Below, piece by piece: positions 8,439 through 17,365 of a stretch of DNA of 64,000 nt; the stretch's first letter is position 1, and each line of letters starts with the position of its first letter. The position numbers were made by a program, and so were the translations under genes. The notes under the pieces were generated by a model. The model made no database searches. It worked only from the letters and a program-made list of their open reading frames with translations, and was not told the DNA's origin. Source of the stretch: Rhizobium ruizarguesonis (GTDB lineage: Bacteria > Pseudomonadota > Alphaproteobacteria > Rhizobiales > Rhizobiaceae); contig NZ_PQIG01000111.1 in the NCBI RefSeq assembly GCF_012349115.1, forward strand, positions 1 through 64,000, in the 5' to 3' direction.

Positions 8439-9890
8439 ATGACACTGGAAGCAAGCATGCCCGCACCATTATCGCCGGAGCGTCGTCTGGCCAGGAACTC
8501 GGTCGGCCTCGCCCACATCGTGTTCTTCGTCGTTGCCGCGGCCGCGCCGCTCACGGCCGTCGTCGGCGCCTCGCCGGCCGCCTTTGCCTTCGGCAATGGC
8601 GCAGGCGTCCCCGGCGCTTTCGTGCTTGCCGGCCTGCTCTACCTGCTCTTCTCGGTCGGCTTCACCGCCATGAGCCGGCATGTGGGCGGGGCAGGCGCTT
8701 TCTACACTTATATCACCCACGGCATCGGCAAGCCGGCGGGTGTGGGTGGCGCCTTCATGGCGCTGGTCACCTATAGCGCGGTTCAGATCGCCATCTACGG
8801 CCTGTTCGGTTTCTTCATGGCCAATGCCATAGCGCCGCTTGGGCTGGTCCTGCCCTGGTGGGGCTGGGCCTTCGCAGCACTCGTCGTCGTGCTGGTCTGC
8901 GGTCAGCGCAACATCGCCTTCTCAGGCGCGATCCTCGGCGTCTGCATGATTGCTGAAATCGCCATATTGCTGGTTCTGGATCTTGCCATCGTCTTTTCAG
9001 GCGGCGGACCGGAAGGCATCAGCTTCTCCTCCTTCATGCCATCGTCGGTCTTCGCGCCCGGCCTTGGTGCGGCGCTGGTCTTCGTTATCGGTTCGTTCAT
9101 CGGCTTCGAAGCTACGGCCATTTTCGGCGAGGAAGCTGAAGATCCGGAAAAGACCATTCCCCGTGCCACCTATGTCGCTGTGCTGCTCATCACACTCTTC
9201 TATGCCTTCTCCACCTGGGCAATCGTGCAATTCTACGGTCCGGGCAAGGTGCAGGCCACTGCTGCTGCCGGCCTCGACAGCTTCTACTTCGCCGCCGCCA
9301 ATTCCGTGCTCGGCGCGTGGTCGAGCCAGGTGATGAACGTGCTGCTGATCACCAGCCTGTTTGCCTGCATCCTGTCCTTCCACAATACGCTCAACCGCTA
9401 TTTCTTCGCCCTGGGCCGTGAAGGCCTGGCCGCACAGGTGCTCGGCAAGGTGCACGCCAAGCATGGCTCACCCTATGCTGCAGGTCTGCTGCAAAGTCTG
9501 ATCGCGGCCGTCATCCTTGGCCTGTTCGTGATTTTTGGTGCCGATCCTTACACCGTTGTGTTCTCGTTGATGGCAGCGCTCGCAGGTATCGGTATCCTGC
9601 TGGTGCAGGTGCTGGTCTCCGTCGCGATCGTCATGTTCTTCCGCAAGACGCCGAACAGATATAGCGCCTGGACCACGATGATCGCGCCGGCGCTGGCGCT
9701 CCTCGGCCTCGTTGGTTCGCTGGTGCTGGTCAGCTCCAATCTTTCACTCCTTTCCGGCAGCGAAAGCCCGATCGTCAAGGCTTTCCCCTATGCCATGGTG
9801 CTGGTGGGCATTCTTGGCGCGCTGTTTGCGATCCAGGTCAAGAGATCCAAGCCCGCTCTCTACGCCTCCCTTGGAAAGGTCTTCGAATGA
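8439..9890 (+). CDS. APC-superfamily amino acid/amine permease
   Basis: The 483-residue inner-membrane transporter has about twelve hydrophobic helices and matches the amino acid-polyamine-organocation (APC) superfamily. Helix 1 carries the unwound GxG-like substrate region (VGASPAAFAFGNGAG), and FIGFEATAIFGEEAEDPEKT is the typical segment after helix 6. The start is the ATG at 8439, with AAAGAGGGG upstream; the frame extends further 5' over the divergent promoter but that part is not expected to be translated. Just downstream are a small ORF that overlaps its stop and a copper amine oxidase, so an amine is the most likely substrate. Confidence 0.9.
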   Translation: MTLEASMPAPLSPERRLARNSVGLAHIVFFVVAAAAPLTAVVGASPAAFAFGNGAGVPGAFVLAGLLYLLFSVGFTAMSRHVGGAGAFYTYITHGIGKPAGVGGAFMALVTYSAVQIAIYGLFGFFMANAIAPLGLVLPWWGWAFAALVVVLVCGQRNIAFSGAILGVCMIAEIAILLVLDLAIVFSGGGPEGISFSSFMPSSVFAPGLGAALVFVIGSFIGFEATAIFGEEAEDPEKTIPRATYVAVLLITLFYAFSTWAIVQFYGPGKVQATAAAGLDSFYFAAANSVLGAWSSQVMNVLLITSLFACILSFHNTLNRYFFALGREGLAAQVLGKVHAKHGSPYAAGLLQSLIAAVILGLFVIFGADPYTVVFSLMAALAGIGILLVQVLVSVAIVMFFRKTPNRYSAWTTMIAPALALLGLVGSLVLVSSNLSLLSGSESPIVKAFPYAMVLVGILGALFAIQVKRSKPALYASLGKVFE

Positions 9891-10060
9891 GTGCCGTTGT
9901 CGAACTTGCACCCGTCGATTGCCTTCTCGTTCTCGCGGTCGCGATCCTTGCCGGCGCAACACTGCTGGTTGCCGTTGAAGCGCACGCCTTCTGCTCAGTG
10001 TTCTGCATTCATCGAGGCACGATGATGATCGAGACGCAGATCTGCTCCGGTCGATCCTGA
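9887..10060 (+). CDS. Small putative membrane protein between permease and amine oxidase
   Basis: A 57-codon ORF starts with ATG overlapping the permease stop (ATGA), the usual arrangement for translational coupling. The product has one strongly hydrophobic helix (about residues 12-32: CLLVLAVAILAGATLLVAVE) and a short polar tail with several cysteines (C12, C36, C40, C53). It ends 77 bases before the amine oxidase start. I recognise no family. It could be a small partner of the permease, a coupling device for translation, or a chance ORF. The ATGA overlap and the clean helix favour a real gene. Confidence 0.45.
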   Translation: MSAVVELAPVDCLLVLAVAILAGATLLVAVEAHAFCSVFCIHRGTMMIETQICSGRS

Positions 10061-10136
10061 TCACCGCAGCTAGCGACGCGCCATGGTGCGTCGTCTCTTC
10101 CGAAACCAAGAGGCCCAAAACCAAAGAGGTATATCC

Positions 10137-12125
10137 ATGGACGCCGTTGTCGCAGTCACCCATCCGCTCGATCCTCTGAGCCTCGACGAGATCGCTTCTG
10201 CCGTTGCCATACTCAAGGATACGCAGACACTCGCACCCACCTTCCGCTTTCCGATAACCCGGCTGGAGGAGCCGACCAAGGCGGATCTTGCCGCTCATCG
10301 CTTGGGCGACAGGCTGCCGCGCCTCGCCTTCATCCTGGCGATGGATATCAGCAATGGCGAAACCTTCGAGGGCATCGTAGACCTGACTGCCGGCACGGTG
10401 TCCTCCTATATCCGGCTGCCTCTTGATGAACTGCCTTATGGCCAGCCGCCGGTCATGCTGTGCGAGTTCGAAACCGTTGAAGGCACCGTCAAATCCGATC
10501 CGCGCTGGATCGCTGCCGTCAAGAAGCGCGGCATTACCGACGAGGATATTCCGCTTATCCAGATCGATCCTTTTTCCTCGGGCTATTTTGGCCGCGAATT
10601 CGAGAAGGGAAAGCGCATCGTCCGCGCCGTATCCTATTGGCGCGAGGATATCCGTGACAACGGCTACGCACATCCGATCGAGGGCGTGGTGGCGGTGGTT
10701 GATCTGATCACCAACCGAGTGGTCGATCTTGTCGACGATGAGAAGATCATTCCGATTCCGAGGAAGAAGCGCAATTATGGCCGCGAAACCTTCCCGGAAC
10801 CGCGGTCCGATCTCACGCCGCTGCATATCGTTCAGCCGCAAGGGCCGAGCTTTACTGTCGACGGCTGGAAAGTCGAATGGCAGAACTGGAGTTTCCGTGT
10901 CGGTTTCACCCCGCGCGAGGGCCTCGTTCTGCATGAACTCGGCATCAGGGATCAGGGGAGGCTGAGGCCCGTCGTCTTTCGCGCCAGTGTCACCGAAATG
11001 GTCGTGCCCTATGCGGATCCGACCGCGAACCACTATTGGAAGAGCGCCTTCGATGCCGGCGAATATGGTCTCGGACGCCTGGCCAACTGCCTCGAACTCG
11101 GCTGCGACTGCCTCGGCCATATTCACTATTTCGACGTGCCGGCGGCGGACGATTTCGGCCAGCCTTTCATGATGAAGAATGCCATCTGCATGCATGAGGA
11201 GGATTACGGTATCCTCTGGAAGCATTACGAATTCCGCAACGGTGTTTTCGAAGTGCGCCGTTCGCGCCGCCTCGTCATCTCCTTCTTCGCAACCGTCGGC
11301 AATTATGATTACGGCTTCTACTGGTATCTCTACCAGGACGGCACGATCCAGCTCGAAGCCAAGCTCACCGGCATCATCCAGACGGCGGCGGTCGCGACCG
11401 GCGAAACCTATCCATGGGGCGGCATGGTCGATGACAATCTCGGCGGTCCGACCCACCAGCATTTCTTCAATGCGCGCCTGCACATGGATGTCGACGGCGG
11501 CGACAATACGGTAACCGAGCATGAGTTCGTGCCGCGTCCCTGGGGTGAAGACAATCCCTATGGCAATGTCTTCGATACCAGGACGCGTGTACTGAAACGC
11601 GAACTTGATTCCCCGGCACTCGCCAATGGCGAGACCGGCCGTTACTGGAAAGTCTCCAACACCAACATAAAGAACAGCGTCGGCAAGGCGCCGGGCTACA
11701 AGATTGTCGTCATGCCGTCTCCGGTCATGCTTGCCCAGCCGGATTCGACCGTTGCCCAGCGCGGCGGCTTCGCCAAGAAACACATCTGGGTCACGGCCTT
11801 CGATGCCAGGGAAAAATATGCGAGCGGCGATTATCCGAACGTGCATGCCGGCGGCGACGGCCTGCCGGGTTATGTCCAGCAGAACCGCGAAATCGAGAAT
11901 GCCGATGTCGTGCTCTGGCATTCCTTCGGCCATACCCATGTCTGCAAGCCCGAGGATTTTCCGATCATGCCCGTGGAATATGCCGGCTTCACGCTGAAAC
12001 CGAACGGCTTCTTCGCATCCAACATCGCCATGGACCTGCCGCCGGAAGGAAACAGCCAGAGCGTCGACAATCGCCTGCAGCGTTCGCTCGATGACACCGG
12101 AAACGGTTCCTGCTGCCACATGTAG
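10137..12125 (+). CDS. tynA: Primary-amine oxidase (copper/topaquinone)
   Basis: This is a 662-residue copper amine oxidase, which oxidises primary amines to aldehydes with release of ammonia and hydrogen peroxide. The self-processing Tyr that becomes topaquinone is Y390 in GNYDYG; copper ligands are H440 and H442 (HQHFF) and H601 (FGHTH); the catalytic base is D306 (FDAGEYG). These positions parallel Arthrobacter globiformis amine oxidase. No signal peptide is visible, so a cytoplasmic location is likely, as for the Arthrobacter type. The start at 10137 has AAAGAGG nine bases upstream. With the permease before it, it suggests amine catabolism for nitrogen or carbon. Confidence 0.93.
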   Translation: MDAVVAVTHPLDPLSLDEIASAVAILKDTQTLAPTFRFPITRLEEPTKADLAAHRLGDRLPRLAFILAMDISNGETFEGIVDLTAGTVSSYIRLPLDELPYGQPPVMLCEFETVEGTVKSDPRWIAAVKKRGITDEDIPLIQIDPFSSGYFGREFEKGKRIVRAVSYWREDIRDNGYAHPIEGVVAVVDLITNRVVDLVDDEKIIPIPRKKRNYGRETFPEPRSDLTPLHIVQPQGPSFTVDGWKVEWQNWSFRVGFTPREGLVLHELGIRDQGRLRPVVFRASVTEMVVPYADPTANHYWKSAFDAGEYGLGRLANCLELGCDCLGHIHYFDVPAADDFGQPFMMKNAICMHEEDYGILWKHYEFRNGVFEVRRSRRLVISFFATVGNYDYGFYWYLYQDGTIQLEAKLTGIIQTAAVATGETYPWGGMVDDNLGGPTHQHFFNARLHMDVDGGDNTVTEHEFVPRPWGEDNPYGNVFDTRTRVLKRELDSPALANGETGRYWKVSNTNIKNSVGKAPGYKIVVMPSPVMLAQPDSTVAQRGGFAKKHIWVTAFDAREKYASGDYPNVHAGGDGLPGYVQQNREIENADVVLWHSFGHTHVCKPEDFPIMPVEYAGFTLKPNGFFASNIAMDLPPEGNSQSVDNRLQRSLDDTGNGSCCHM

Positions 12126-12200
12126 CTGCAATGCTACGGCTGTTCCCTTTTAAATAGCTTTTTGGTAGTCCGACGGATTGTAAGAAAGGCAGGGAACAGA

Positions 12201-12986
12201 ATGCAGTGGCTTCTCCAGCAGTTCGAAGATACCAACAAGCTGGCCGAGGCGCTCGACCAGCTCGGAATCTCCTACACATGGCACAAGGTCGTACCGTTCG
12301 TCGGCGAGCTCATCCCTGAGCCGGTCGTCGCTGATCCGGGTTCGGTGGTCATGTTTGGCTCCTACACGCTGTGGAAGAACGCCGAGGCGAACGGTTACCG
12401 GCCGGGTGTCTTCAAGCTGCGTCCTTTCGTTCACGAACAGGTGTGGCATCCTTACCTTCTCAACGGCGCTGATGCGCTGTTCCTGACACTCCGGGATGTC
12501 CCTCAGTGTCTGGCGGATGACGGAAGGGACTGGTTCCTGCGCCCGGTCGACGACAGCAAGGAGGAGCCCGGAAATGTCAAATCGACCGGCGAGATCATCC
12601 GTATGGCGGAAATGGTACTGGCGCTCGACGAAGATGAAATCCCGAACGGATCGCTTCGCCACGACACGCTGCTGATGCTGACCGAGCCTGTCCGCATCAG
12701 CAGCGAATGGCGTCTCTGGGTGGTCGACGGCCAGATCGTCACCTATTCGCTCTACAAAGACGGATCGCGTGTCGTCCACCGCCACGAGATCGATGGTGAT
12801 GCGCTGGATTTCGGGCAGCGCATGGTTGATATCAACCCCGGCTACTCCCAAGCCTATGTCATTGATATCTGTCGGACCGAGGAGGGGCTGAAGCTGCTCG
12901 AGACGAACTGTCTCAACGCTGCCGGGTTCTACGCCGCAGATCTCGTGAAGTTGGCGAGGGCGATCGACGGCCTGGCCCGCGATTGA
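12201..12986 (+). CDS. ATP-grasp domain protein (DUF4343-like)
   Basis: The 261-residue protein resembles small ATP-grasp-like proteins (DUF4343) with conserved blocks such as FLRPVDDSKEEPG near residue 113, SSEWRLWVVDGQIVTYS near 172, and a C-terminal ETNCLNAAGFYAAD, where the acidic and Asn residues would bind Mg-ATP. The start at 12201 follows AGGGAACAG. It lies 75 bases downstream of the amine oxidase on the same strand and may be co-transcribed. A role in ligating a carboxylate to an amine would fit the fold, but the substrate is unknown. Confidence 0.75.
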   Translation: MQWLLQQFEDTNKLAEALDQLGISYTWHKVVPFVGELIPEPVVADPGSVVMFGSYTLWKNAEANGYRPGVFKLRPFVHEQVWHPYLLNGADALFLTLRDVPQCLADDGRDWFLRPVDDSKEEPGNVKSTGEIIRMAEMVLALDEDEIPNGSLRHDTLLMLTEPVRISSEWRLWVVDGQIVTYSLYKDGSRVVHRHEIDGDALDFGQRMVDINPGYSQAYVIDICRTEEGLKLLETNCLNAAGFYAADLVKLARAIDGLARD

Positions 12987-13010
12987 CGTCTTCCGGTGAG
13001 GCGAGGGCGC

Positions 13011-13100
13011 CGGAGGCTCCGTATGGCTGGGGTCTTGTTGTTTCATCACACACAGGGGCTGACCCAAGGGTGCGCGCGCGTTCGCCGCGAAGCCTCACAC
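13011..13100 (+). pseudogene. Decayed 5' fragment of a dienelactone hydrolase-like gene
   Basis: Bases 13011-13085 match the start region of the dienelactone hydrolase gene at 16673-16747, including its CGGAGGCTCC ribosome site, the ATG and codons for a protein beginning MAGVLLFHHTQGLTQG (intact copy: MAEILLFHHAQGLTPG). After about 25 codons similarity stops and the frame has no relation to the hydrolase. It lies between the ATP-grasp and isochorismatase-fold genes. It is best read as a truncated paralogue or a recombination scar. Confidence 0.7.
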
Positions 13101-13117
13101 GGCAGGTCGAGAGAGCG

Positions 13118-13753
13118 TCAGCTCTGCCGGGCTGCTGCGATGAAATCGGCCGACTGGCAGATCAGCGCATCTCCCATGAAGGCCATGTTGGCGAATGAGC
13201 GCTCGGCGGCCTCGGCATGCCCGGCGCCGCAGGCGTCGCTGATGACGAGCGGCACGAGCCCGAGGTCGGCACCGTGGCGAACCGTCGGCTCGATGCCGAT
13301 TTCGGTGGCGACGCCGCAAATGGCGAAGCTGGTCAGACCCAGATCGCGCAGAATGATCGACAAAGGCGTGCCTTCGAAAGCCGAAAAGGTAATCTTGTCG
13401 ATCACCGCCTCGTCGTAGCGCGGCTGAAGTTCAGGCACGATCTCGAAGCCTTCGCTTCCTCTGAGAAACCAGGGCTTGATGGCGGCCGGATCGTCGATCC
13501 TTTGCCAGGCCATGGCCTGACGGCGCTGGAAGGCGCCCATCAGAGCGAGCGGCATCGACATGTGCCGCATGAAGATGACGGGAAAGTTCGATGCCCGCGC
13601 GGCGGTCAGAATCGACAGGACGCGGGCGGTGATGCCGGCGCCGTCAGGCATTTGCCGCATGATGCCGATCTGCATGTCATAGACGACGAGAGCCATTTGA
13701 TCCGGCCGGCAGAAATCGCCGATCGTCTTGCCGGGGTGTTTGATGGAATGCAT
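13118..13753 (-). CDS. Isochorismatase-family hydrolase
   Basis: The 211-residue protein has the isochorismatase (cysteine hydrolase) fold: the catalytic Asp in ALVVYDMQ (about D26) and the Lys in VIDKITFSAFEGT (about K119). The nucleophile position, usually Cys in amidohydrolase members, reads Gly in CGVATEIGIEPT. A Gly there also occurs in true isochorismatases such as PhzD and EntB, which use no thiol. The enzyme is therefore more likely a vinyl-ether hydrolase or another non-thiol hydrolase than a nicotinamidase-like enzyme. It stands alone on the minus strand. The substrate is unknown. Confidence 0.82.
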   Translation of the reverse strand: MHSIKHPGKTIGDFCRPDQMALVVYDMQIGIMRQMPDGAGITARVLSILTAARASNFPVIFMRHMSMPLALMGAFQRRQAMAWQRIDDPAAIKPWFLRGSEGFEIVPELQPRYDEAVIDKITFSAFEGTPLSIILRDLGLTSFAICGVATEIGIEPTVRHGADLGLVPLVISDACGAGHAEAAERSFANMAFMGDALICQSADFIAAARQS

Positions 13754-14044
13754 GCGCGGCCTCCTCTTTTCCTGCTTATGTAGAGGCGATGAATTGCGTC
13801 CGGCAAGCAGAAGGTGACAGTTTCCGGGGCGAGGTGGATATTGTCGGCGACGAACTGCCTGCCGGGCTAGTCTGCCGGGTTCTCGTTCGCTCTGAGCGGC
13901 TGCGAATACGCGACCGTCCAGGCTGAAGGGGAAGCCGATGTGACATCTTGACTCGCTCCGGCGCTGTGTCAGGCTTCAGATATGAGTATGCCTCGAGTTC
14001 GCATGCTCTCGATACCCCTCTATGTCACCTCGGGGATTTCAGCC

Positions 14045-14470
14045 ATGGATAACGCTCAAGGCAAGAAAGTGATCTTGGAATTCTTGCGCCGGCACACCCT
14101 GGCGGTGATCGCGACATCGCATGCGGACGGCAAGCCTGAAGCTGCGGTCATTGACTTTTCGGTGCGTGACAACCTCGAAATCGTGTTCGATACCTTCGAA
14201 CAGACGCGCAAGTTCGAAAACCTGTCGGATAGAGGCAGCGTCGCACTTGTCGTCGGCTGGGACAAGAACATCACGGTGCAATATGAGGGCGATGCCATGA
14301 AGGTTTCCGCCTCCGACGTGCAGGAATACCAGAAAGCGCACCTTGAAAGCGTTCCAGTCGAGAGAGAGTTTGTCGAGAAGGGCGCCGTGTTGTTTAAGGT
14401 CGTTCCTCGGTGGATACGATATTCCGATTTCACCAAAGACCCTGTCGAACGTTTAGAGCTCCGCTTTTAG
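14045..14470 (+). CDS. Pyridoxamine 5'-phosphate oxidase-like FMN-binding protein
   Basis: The 141-residue protein resembles the split-barrel pyridoxamine phosphate oxidase-related family, which binds FMN or F420/haem. The N-terminal part LAVIATSHADGKPEAAVIDF (about residues 18-37) and the middle segment with SDRGSVALVVGWD are characteristic. The chosen ATG at 14045 precedes the usual family N-terminus; an in-frame ATG at 13982 would add 21 residues without homology. No obvious partner gene is adjacent. Substrate and cofactor cannot be set from sequence. Confidence 0.75.
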   Translation: MDNAQGKKVILEFLRRHTLAVIATSHADGKPEAAVIDFSVRDNLEIVFDTFEQTRKFENLSDRGSVALVVGWDKNITVQYEGDAMKVSASDVQEYQKAHLESVPVEREFVEKGAVLFKVVPRWIRYSDFTKDPVERLELRF

Positions 14471-14749
14471 GTGCCACGCGAGCGTGCACTGAATCTCTAC
14501 CCCAACCTTCCTCAGAAAAGCATATCTTCTGTTGCCGATCGATCGCCCGGCGGCTATGTTGCCGATGTCGGAAAAGGCATGACTTGGTGTGGTTGGCCCA
14601 AGTCCTTTCGGAAACGAAAGCTCTGTTCCTTGCCTCGTGCATGAGTTCTCCACGACGAACACGGACGCTGCTCAAGCGTCCCACTGTTCGTCCGTGTGGT
14701 TCTCGAAACGACGAACTGCTCCGGTCGAACGACCATAAAGGAGTAGTTC

Positions 14750-16312
14750 ATGCCCGATTTTCCCATGATTCATGATGTTGTGATTGCTGGTGCCGGCCCT
14801 GTCGGTCTGTTTCTCGCCTGCGAACTGCAGCTGGCCGGCCTCTCGGTGCTGGTGCTGGAGCAGGCCGAGGACCCGCATTCGCCGTTGAAACGGCTGCCGT
14901 TCGGCATGCGCGGCCTTTCCGCGCCGACCATCGAAGCCTTCTACCGTCGCGGGTTGCTGGATGACATCACAGCGCCGCAACGCGAAAAAGATCAATCGAC
15001 TTCAGCGCATTGGATGCAACAGTCACGCCGCCCGGGCGGCCATTTCGCCGGCATTCAGTTCTTCCACGACACCATCGACACAGCGAAGTGGCCGTATCGC
15101 CTGCCAGGTCCGGCGGGCACCAGCATGGCGGTCGAGATGGAGCACCTTGAATCCATCCTGGCCGCGCGCGCAAGCGCGATGGGTGTGGAGATCCGGCGCG
15201 GGCTCGGCGTCGACGGTTTCGACCAGTCGGATGAAGGGGTGACCGTTCGCGCCGGTGGCGAGAGCTTTCGCGGACGATGGCTCGTCGGTTGTGACGGCGG
15301 GCGCAGCATGGTGCGCAGGGCAGGCGGCTTTGAATTCGTTGGCACCGATCCCGAATTCACCGGTTATTCCGTTCAAGTCGAGATGGCCGATTCGGAGAAG
15401 CTCGCCCCGGGCCGCCATTATACGCCAACAGGCATGTATACCTATCAAAAGCCCGGCACGATCGCGATGGTCGATTTCGACGGCGGCGCGTTTCACCGGA
15501 CGCAGCCGATCACGGCGGAGCATGTGCAGCAGGTGTTGCGGCATATCTCCGGCACCGATGTCACGGTGACGGGCCTCGAGCTTGCCACCACCTGGACGGA
15601 TCGCGCCTATCAGGCGACGGCTTACCGCAAGGGCAGGGTGCTGCTTGCGGGTGATGCTGCGCACATCCATTCGCCCCTCGGGGGCCAGGGGCTTAACCTC
15701 GGACTTGGCGATGCGATGAATCTTGGATGGAAGCTTGCGGCGACGATCCGCGGCGATGCGCCGGATGGTCTGCTCGACAGCTATATCTGCGAACGGCATC
15801 CAGTGGGAGCTGAGATTCTCGACTGGTCGCGCGCCCAGGTCGCGCTGATGCGGCCAAGCCGGAGCTCGCGCGCGCTCGAAGCCATCATCCGCGATCTGAT
15901 CGACACGCGCGACGGCGCGACATACTTCGCCGAGCGCGTCTGGGGGGTGTCCCTCCGCTACGATCTTGGCGGCAGTCACCCGCTGGTCGGCCGCAGCGCT
16001 CCCGATTTCGAGCTGGCCGACGGCACGAAGCTCGCCGATCACCTCAGGGAGGGCAAAGGCCTGCTTTTGGACTTTGACGCCGGTGCGCCGCTGCAAGCAC
16101 TGGCAGGCCGCTGCAATGGGATCACCTATGTCGCAGGCGATGCGAGGGATCGGCTGGGGCTGAGCGCGCTGCTCGTGCGCCCCGACGGCTTCGCGGCGTG
16201 GGTTGGTGGGGCTGTGCCTGACAATGAGGAAGCCGCGCAGGCCGCATCGCGGTGGTTCGGCAAAGCCCAAAACTATGCCGCCGGCGGCGGCGACCATTTT
16301 CCCCGCCATTGA
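14750..16312 (+). CDS. FAD-dependent aromatic monooxygenase (PheA/TfdB type)
   Basis: The 520-residue flavoprotein monooxygenase has the dinucleotide-binding GAGPVG near residue 12, the conserved CDGGRSMVRR near 181, and the second FAD motif GDAAHIHSPLGGQGLNLGLGD near 302-322. The C-terminal 110 residues form the thioredoxin-like domain found in phenol hydroxylase-type and rifampicin monooxygenase-type enzymes. These enzymes hydroxylate aromatic rings with NAD(P)H and O2. The start has AAAGGAG upstream. No ring-cleavage gene is next to it, although a dienelactone hydrolase-like gene follows 370 bases later; the actual substrate is unknown. Confidence 0.88.
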   Translation: MPDFPMIHDVVIAGAGPVGLFLACELQLAGLSVLVLEQAEDPHSPLKRLPFGMRGLSAPTIEAFYRRGLLDDITAPQREKDQSTSAHWMQQSRRPGGHFAGIQFFHDTIDTAKWPYRLPGPAGTSMAVEMEHLESILAARASAMGVEIRRGLGVDGFDQSDEGVTVRAGGESFRGRWLVGCDGGRSMVRRAGGFEFVGTDPEFTGYSVQVEMADSEKLAPGRHYTPTGMYTYQKPGTIAMVDFDGGAFHRTQPITAEHVQQVLRHISGTDVTVTGLELATTWTDRAYQATAYRKGRVLLAGDAAHIHSPLGGQGLNLGLGDAMNLGWKLAATIRGDAPDGLLDSYICERHPVGAEILDWSRAQVALMRPSRSSRALEAIIRDLIDTRDGATYFAERVWGVSLRYDLGGSHPLVGRSAPDFELADGTKLADHLREGKGLLLDFDAGAPLQALAGRCNGITYVAGDARDRLGLSALLVRPDGFAAWVGGAVPDNEEAAQAASRWFGKAQNYAAGGGDHFPRH

Positions 16313-16317
16313 GGTTT

Positions 16318-16490
16318 GGAAGGACGTTTCTAAGAAGCTCCAACTTTTCCAGAAAATTCGAAAAACCAGAAGCGAAACACGTCTCCAAAATTCCAGGGAA
16401 TTTGTTGCTTTCTTAGAAACGTCTTTGCCACTCTTAAGAGCTTGAATCACAATGTCTTTTGGAGACAAGACGTTTTTAAGGATGGCATTT
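16318..16490. repeat. Inverted-repeat element, locus 1 (three units)
   Basis: Three related units sit between the monooxygenase and hydrolase genes. Unit a (16318-16344, plus) contains GGACGTTTCTAAGAA; unit b (16404-16429, minus) contains AAGACGTTTCTAAGAA; unit c (16464-16488, plus) is GACAAGACGTTTTTAAGG plus ATGGCA. Units a and b form an inverted pair with a 14-base perfect arm, and an AAATTCCAGGGAATTT near-palindrome lies between them. The same unit type recurs at 46161-46245. The rest of the 16313-16686 gap shows nothing I can name. Confidence 0.6.
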
Positions 16491-16686
16491 GGCCGTTTTT
16501 CCCGCTCTAAAAATGCCGGCTGAGCGCAAGAAGGCCTATCAGTCCGGTAGAGCGTCACGGAGGTTTCCCGCTATCGGTTTTCGGCGAGTTGCAGACGTTG
16601 CTTCGCAACGTATCCGCACTCTTCCCGACAAGGCGGCGACGCTGTAGAGTGGCGATGCGCCCAACCGTCCCGCCCGGAGGCTCCTA

Positions 16687-17268
16687 ATGGCTGAGATCCT
16701 GTTGTTCCATCACGCACAGGGGCTGACCCCGGGTGTGCGCTCGTTTGCCGACGATATCAGGGCAGCCGGTCACATCGTGCACGCGCCTGATCTCTTTGAC
16801 GGGCGCACATTCCCAAGCATCGAAGCGGGGATCGCCTATATCGGCGAGATCGGATTCGACGCCATGCGGGAGCGCGGCGTGCGCCTCGCCGACGAATTAC
16901 CGCCCACGCTCATCTATGCCGGGTTCTCGTTCGGGGTGCTGCCGGCGCAGAAGCTGGCGCAGACACGGCCCGGCGCCCGCGGGGCTCTGCTCTTCTACTC
17001 CTGCCTGCCGATCAGCGGCGAGTGGGCCTTCGGACCCTGGCCAGACGGCGTCGCGGTGCAGATCCACGGCATGGACAACGATCCGATTTTCGTCGGCGAG
17101 GGCGACATCGACGCCGCCCGCGAGATCGTGGAGAAGGTCGAGGACGCGGAGCTTTTCCTGTACCCAGGCGATCAGCATTACTTCGCCGACAGCTCGCTGC
17201 CCTCCTATGATGCGGATGCAACCGCGCTGCTCACCCTCCGCGTGATCGAGTTCCTGAATCGTGTCTGA
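16687..17268 (+). CDS. Dienelactone hydrolase-family protein
   Basis: The 193-residue protein has an alpha/beta-hydrolase fold of the dienelactone hydrolase family. The N-terminal strand is followed by HHAQGLTPG; residues near 80-90 (YAGFSFGVLPAQKLA) occupy the nucleophile elbow, where the usual Cys or Ser reads G-F-S-F-G, so Ser is the likely nucleophile. The catalytic Asp may be in MDNDP and the His in GDQHYFAD near 161. The start has CGGAGGCTCC just upstream. It is convergent with the VOC gene. A decayed duplicate of its start lies at 13.0 kb. The substrate is unknown. Confidence 0.85.
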   Translation: MAEILLFHHAQGLTPGVRSFADDIRAAGHIVHAPDLFDGRTFPSIEAGIAYIGEIGFDAMRERGVRLADELPPTLIYAGFSFGVLPAQKLAQTRPGARGALLFYSCLPISGEWAFGPWPDGVAVQIHGMDNDPIFVGEGDIDAAREIVEKVEDAELFLYPGDQHYFADSSLPSYDADATALLTLRVIEFLNRV

Positions 17269-17365
17269 TCCAGACATTCCGCGGGAGATCCGGTTTGGCG
17301 CTGGTATAGCCGACCTGAGATGGGAGCCTTTCATGCTGCAGCGCGTGCTTTCGGCCCGGAGCGGA

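Noticed and set aside
9744..12131. A 795-codon open frame on the minus strand
   Set aside because: It is antisense to the copper amine oxidase and permease end. The plus-strand protein has all catalytic residues; the minus frame resembles nothing and is a codon-bias shadow.
15023..16558. A 511-codon open frame on the minus strand
   Set aside because: It is antisense to the FAD monooxygenase, whose motifs are complete.
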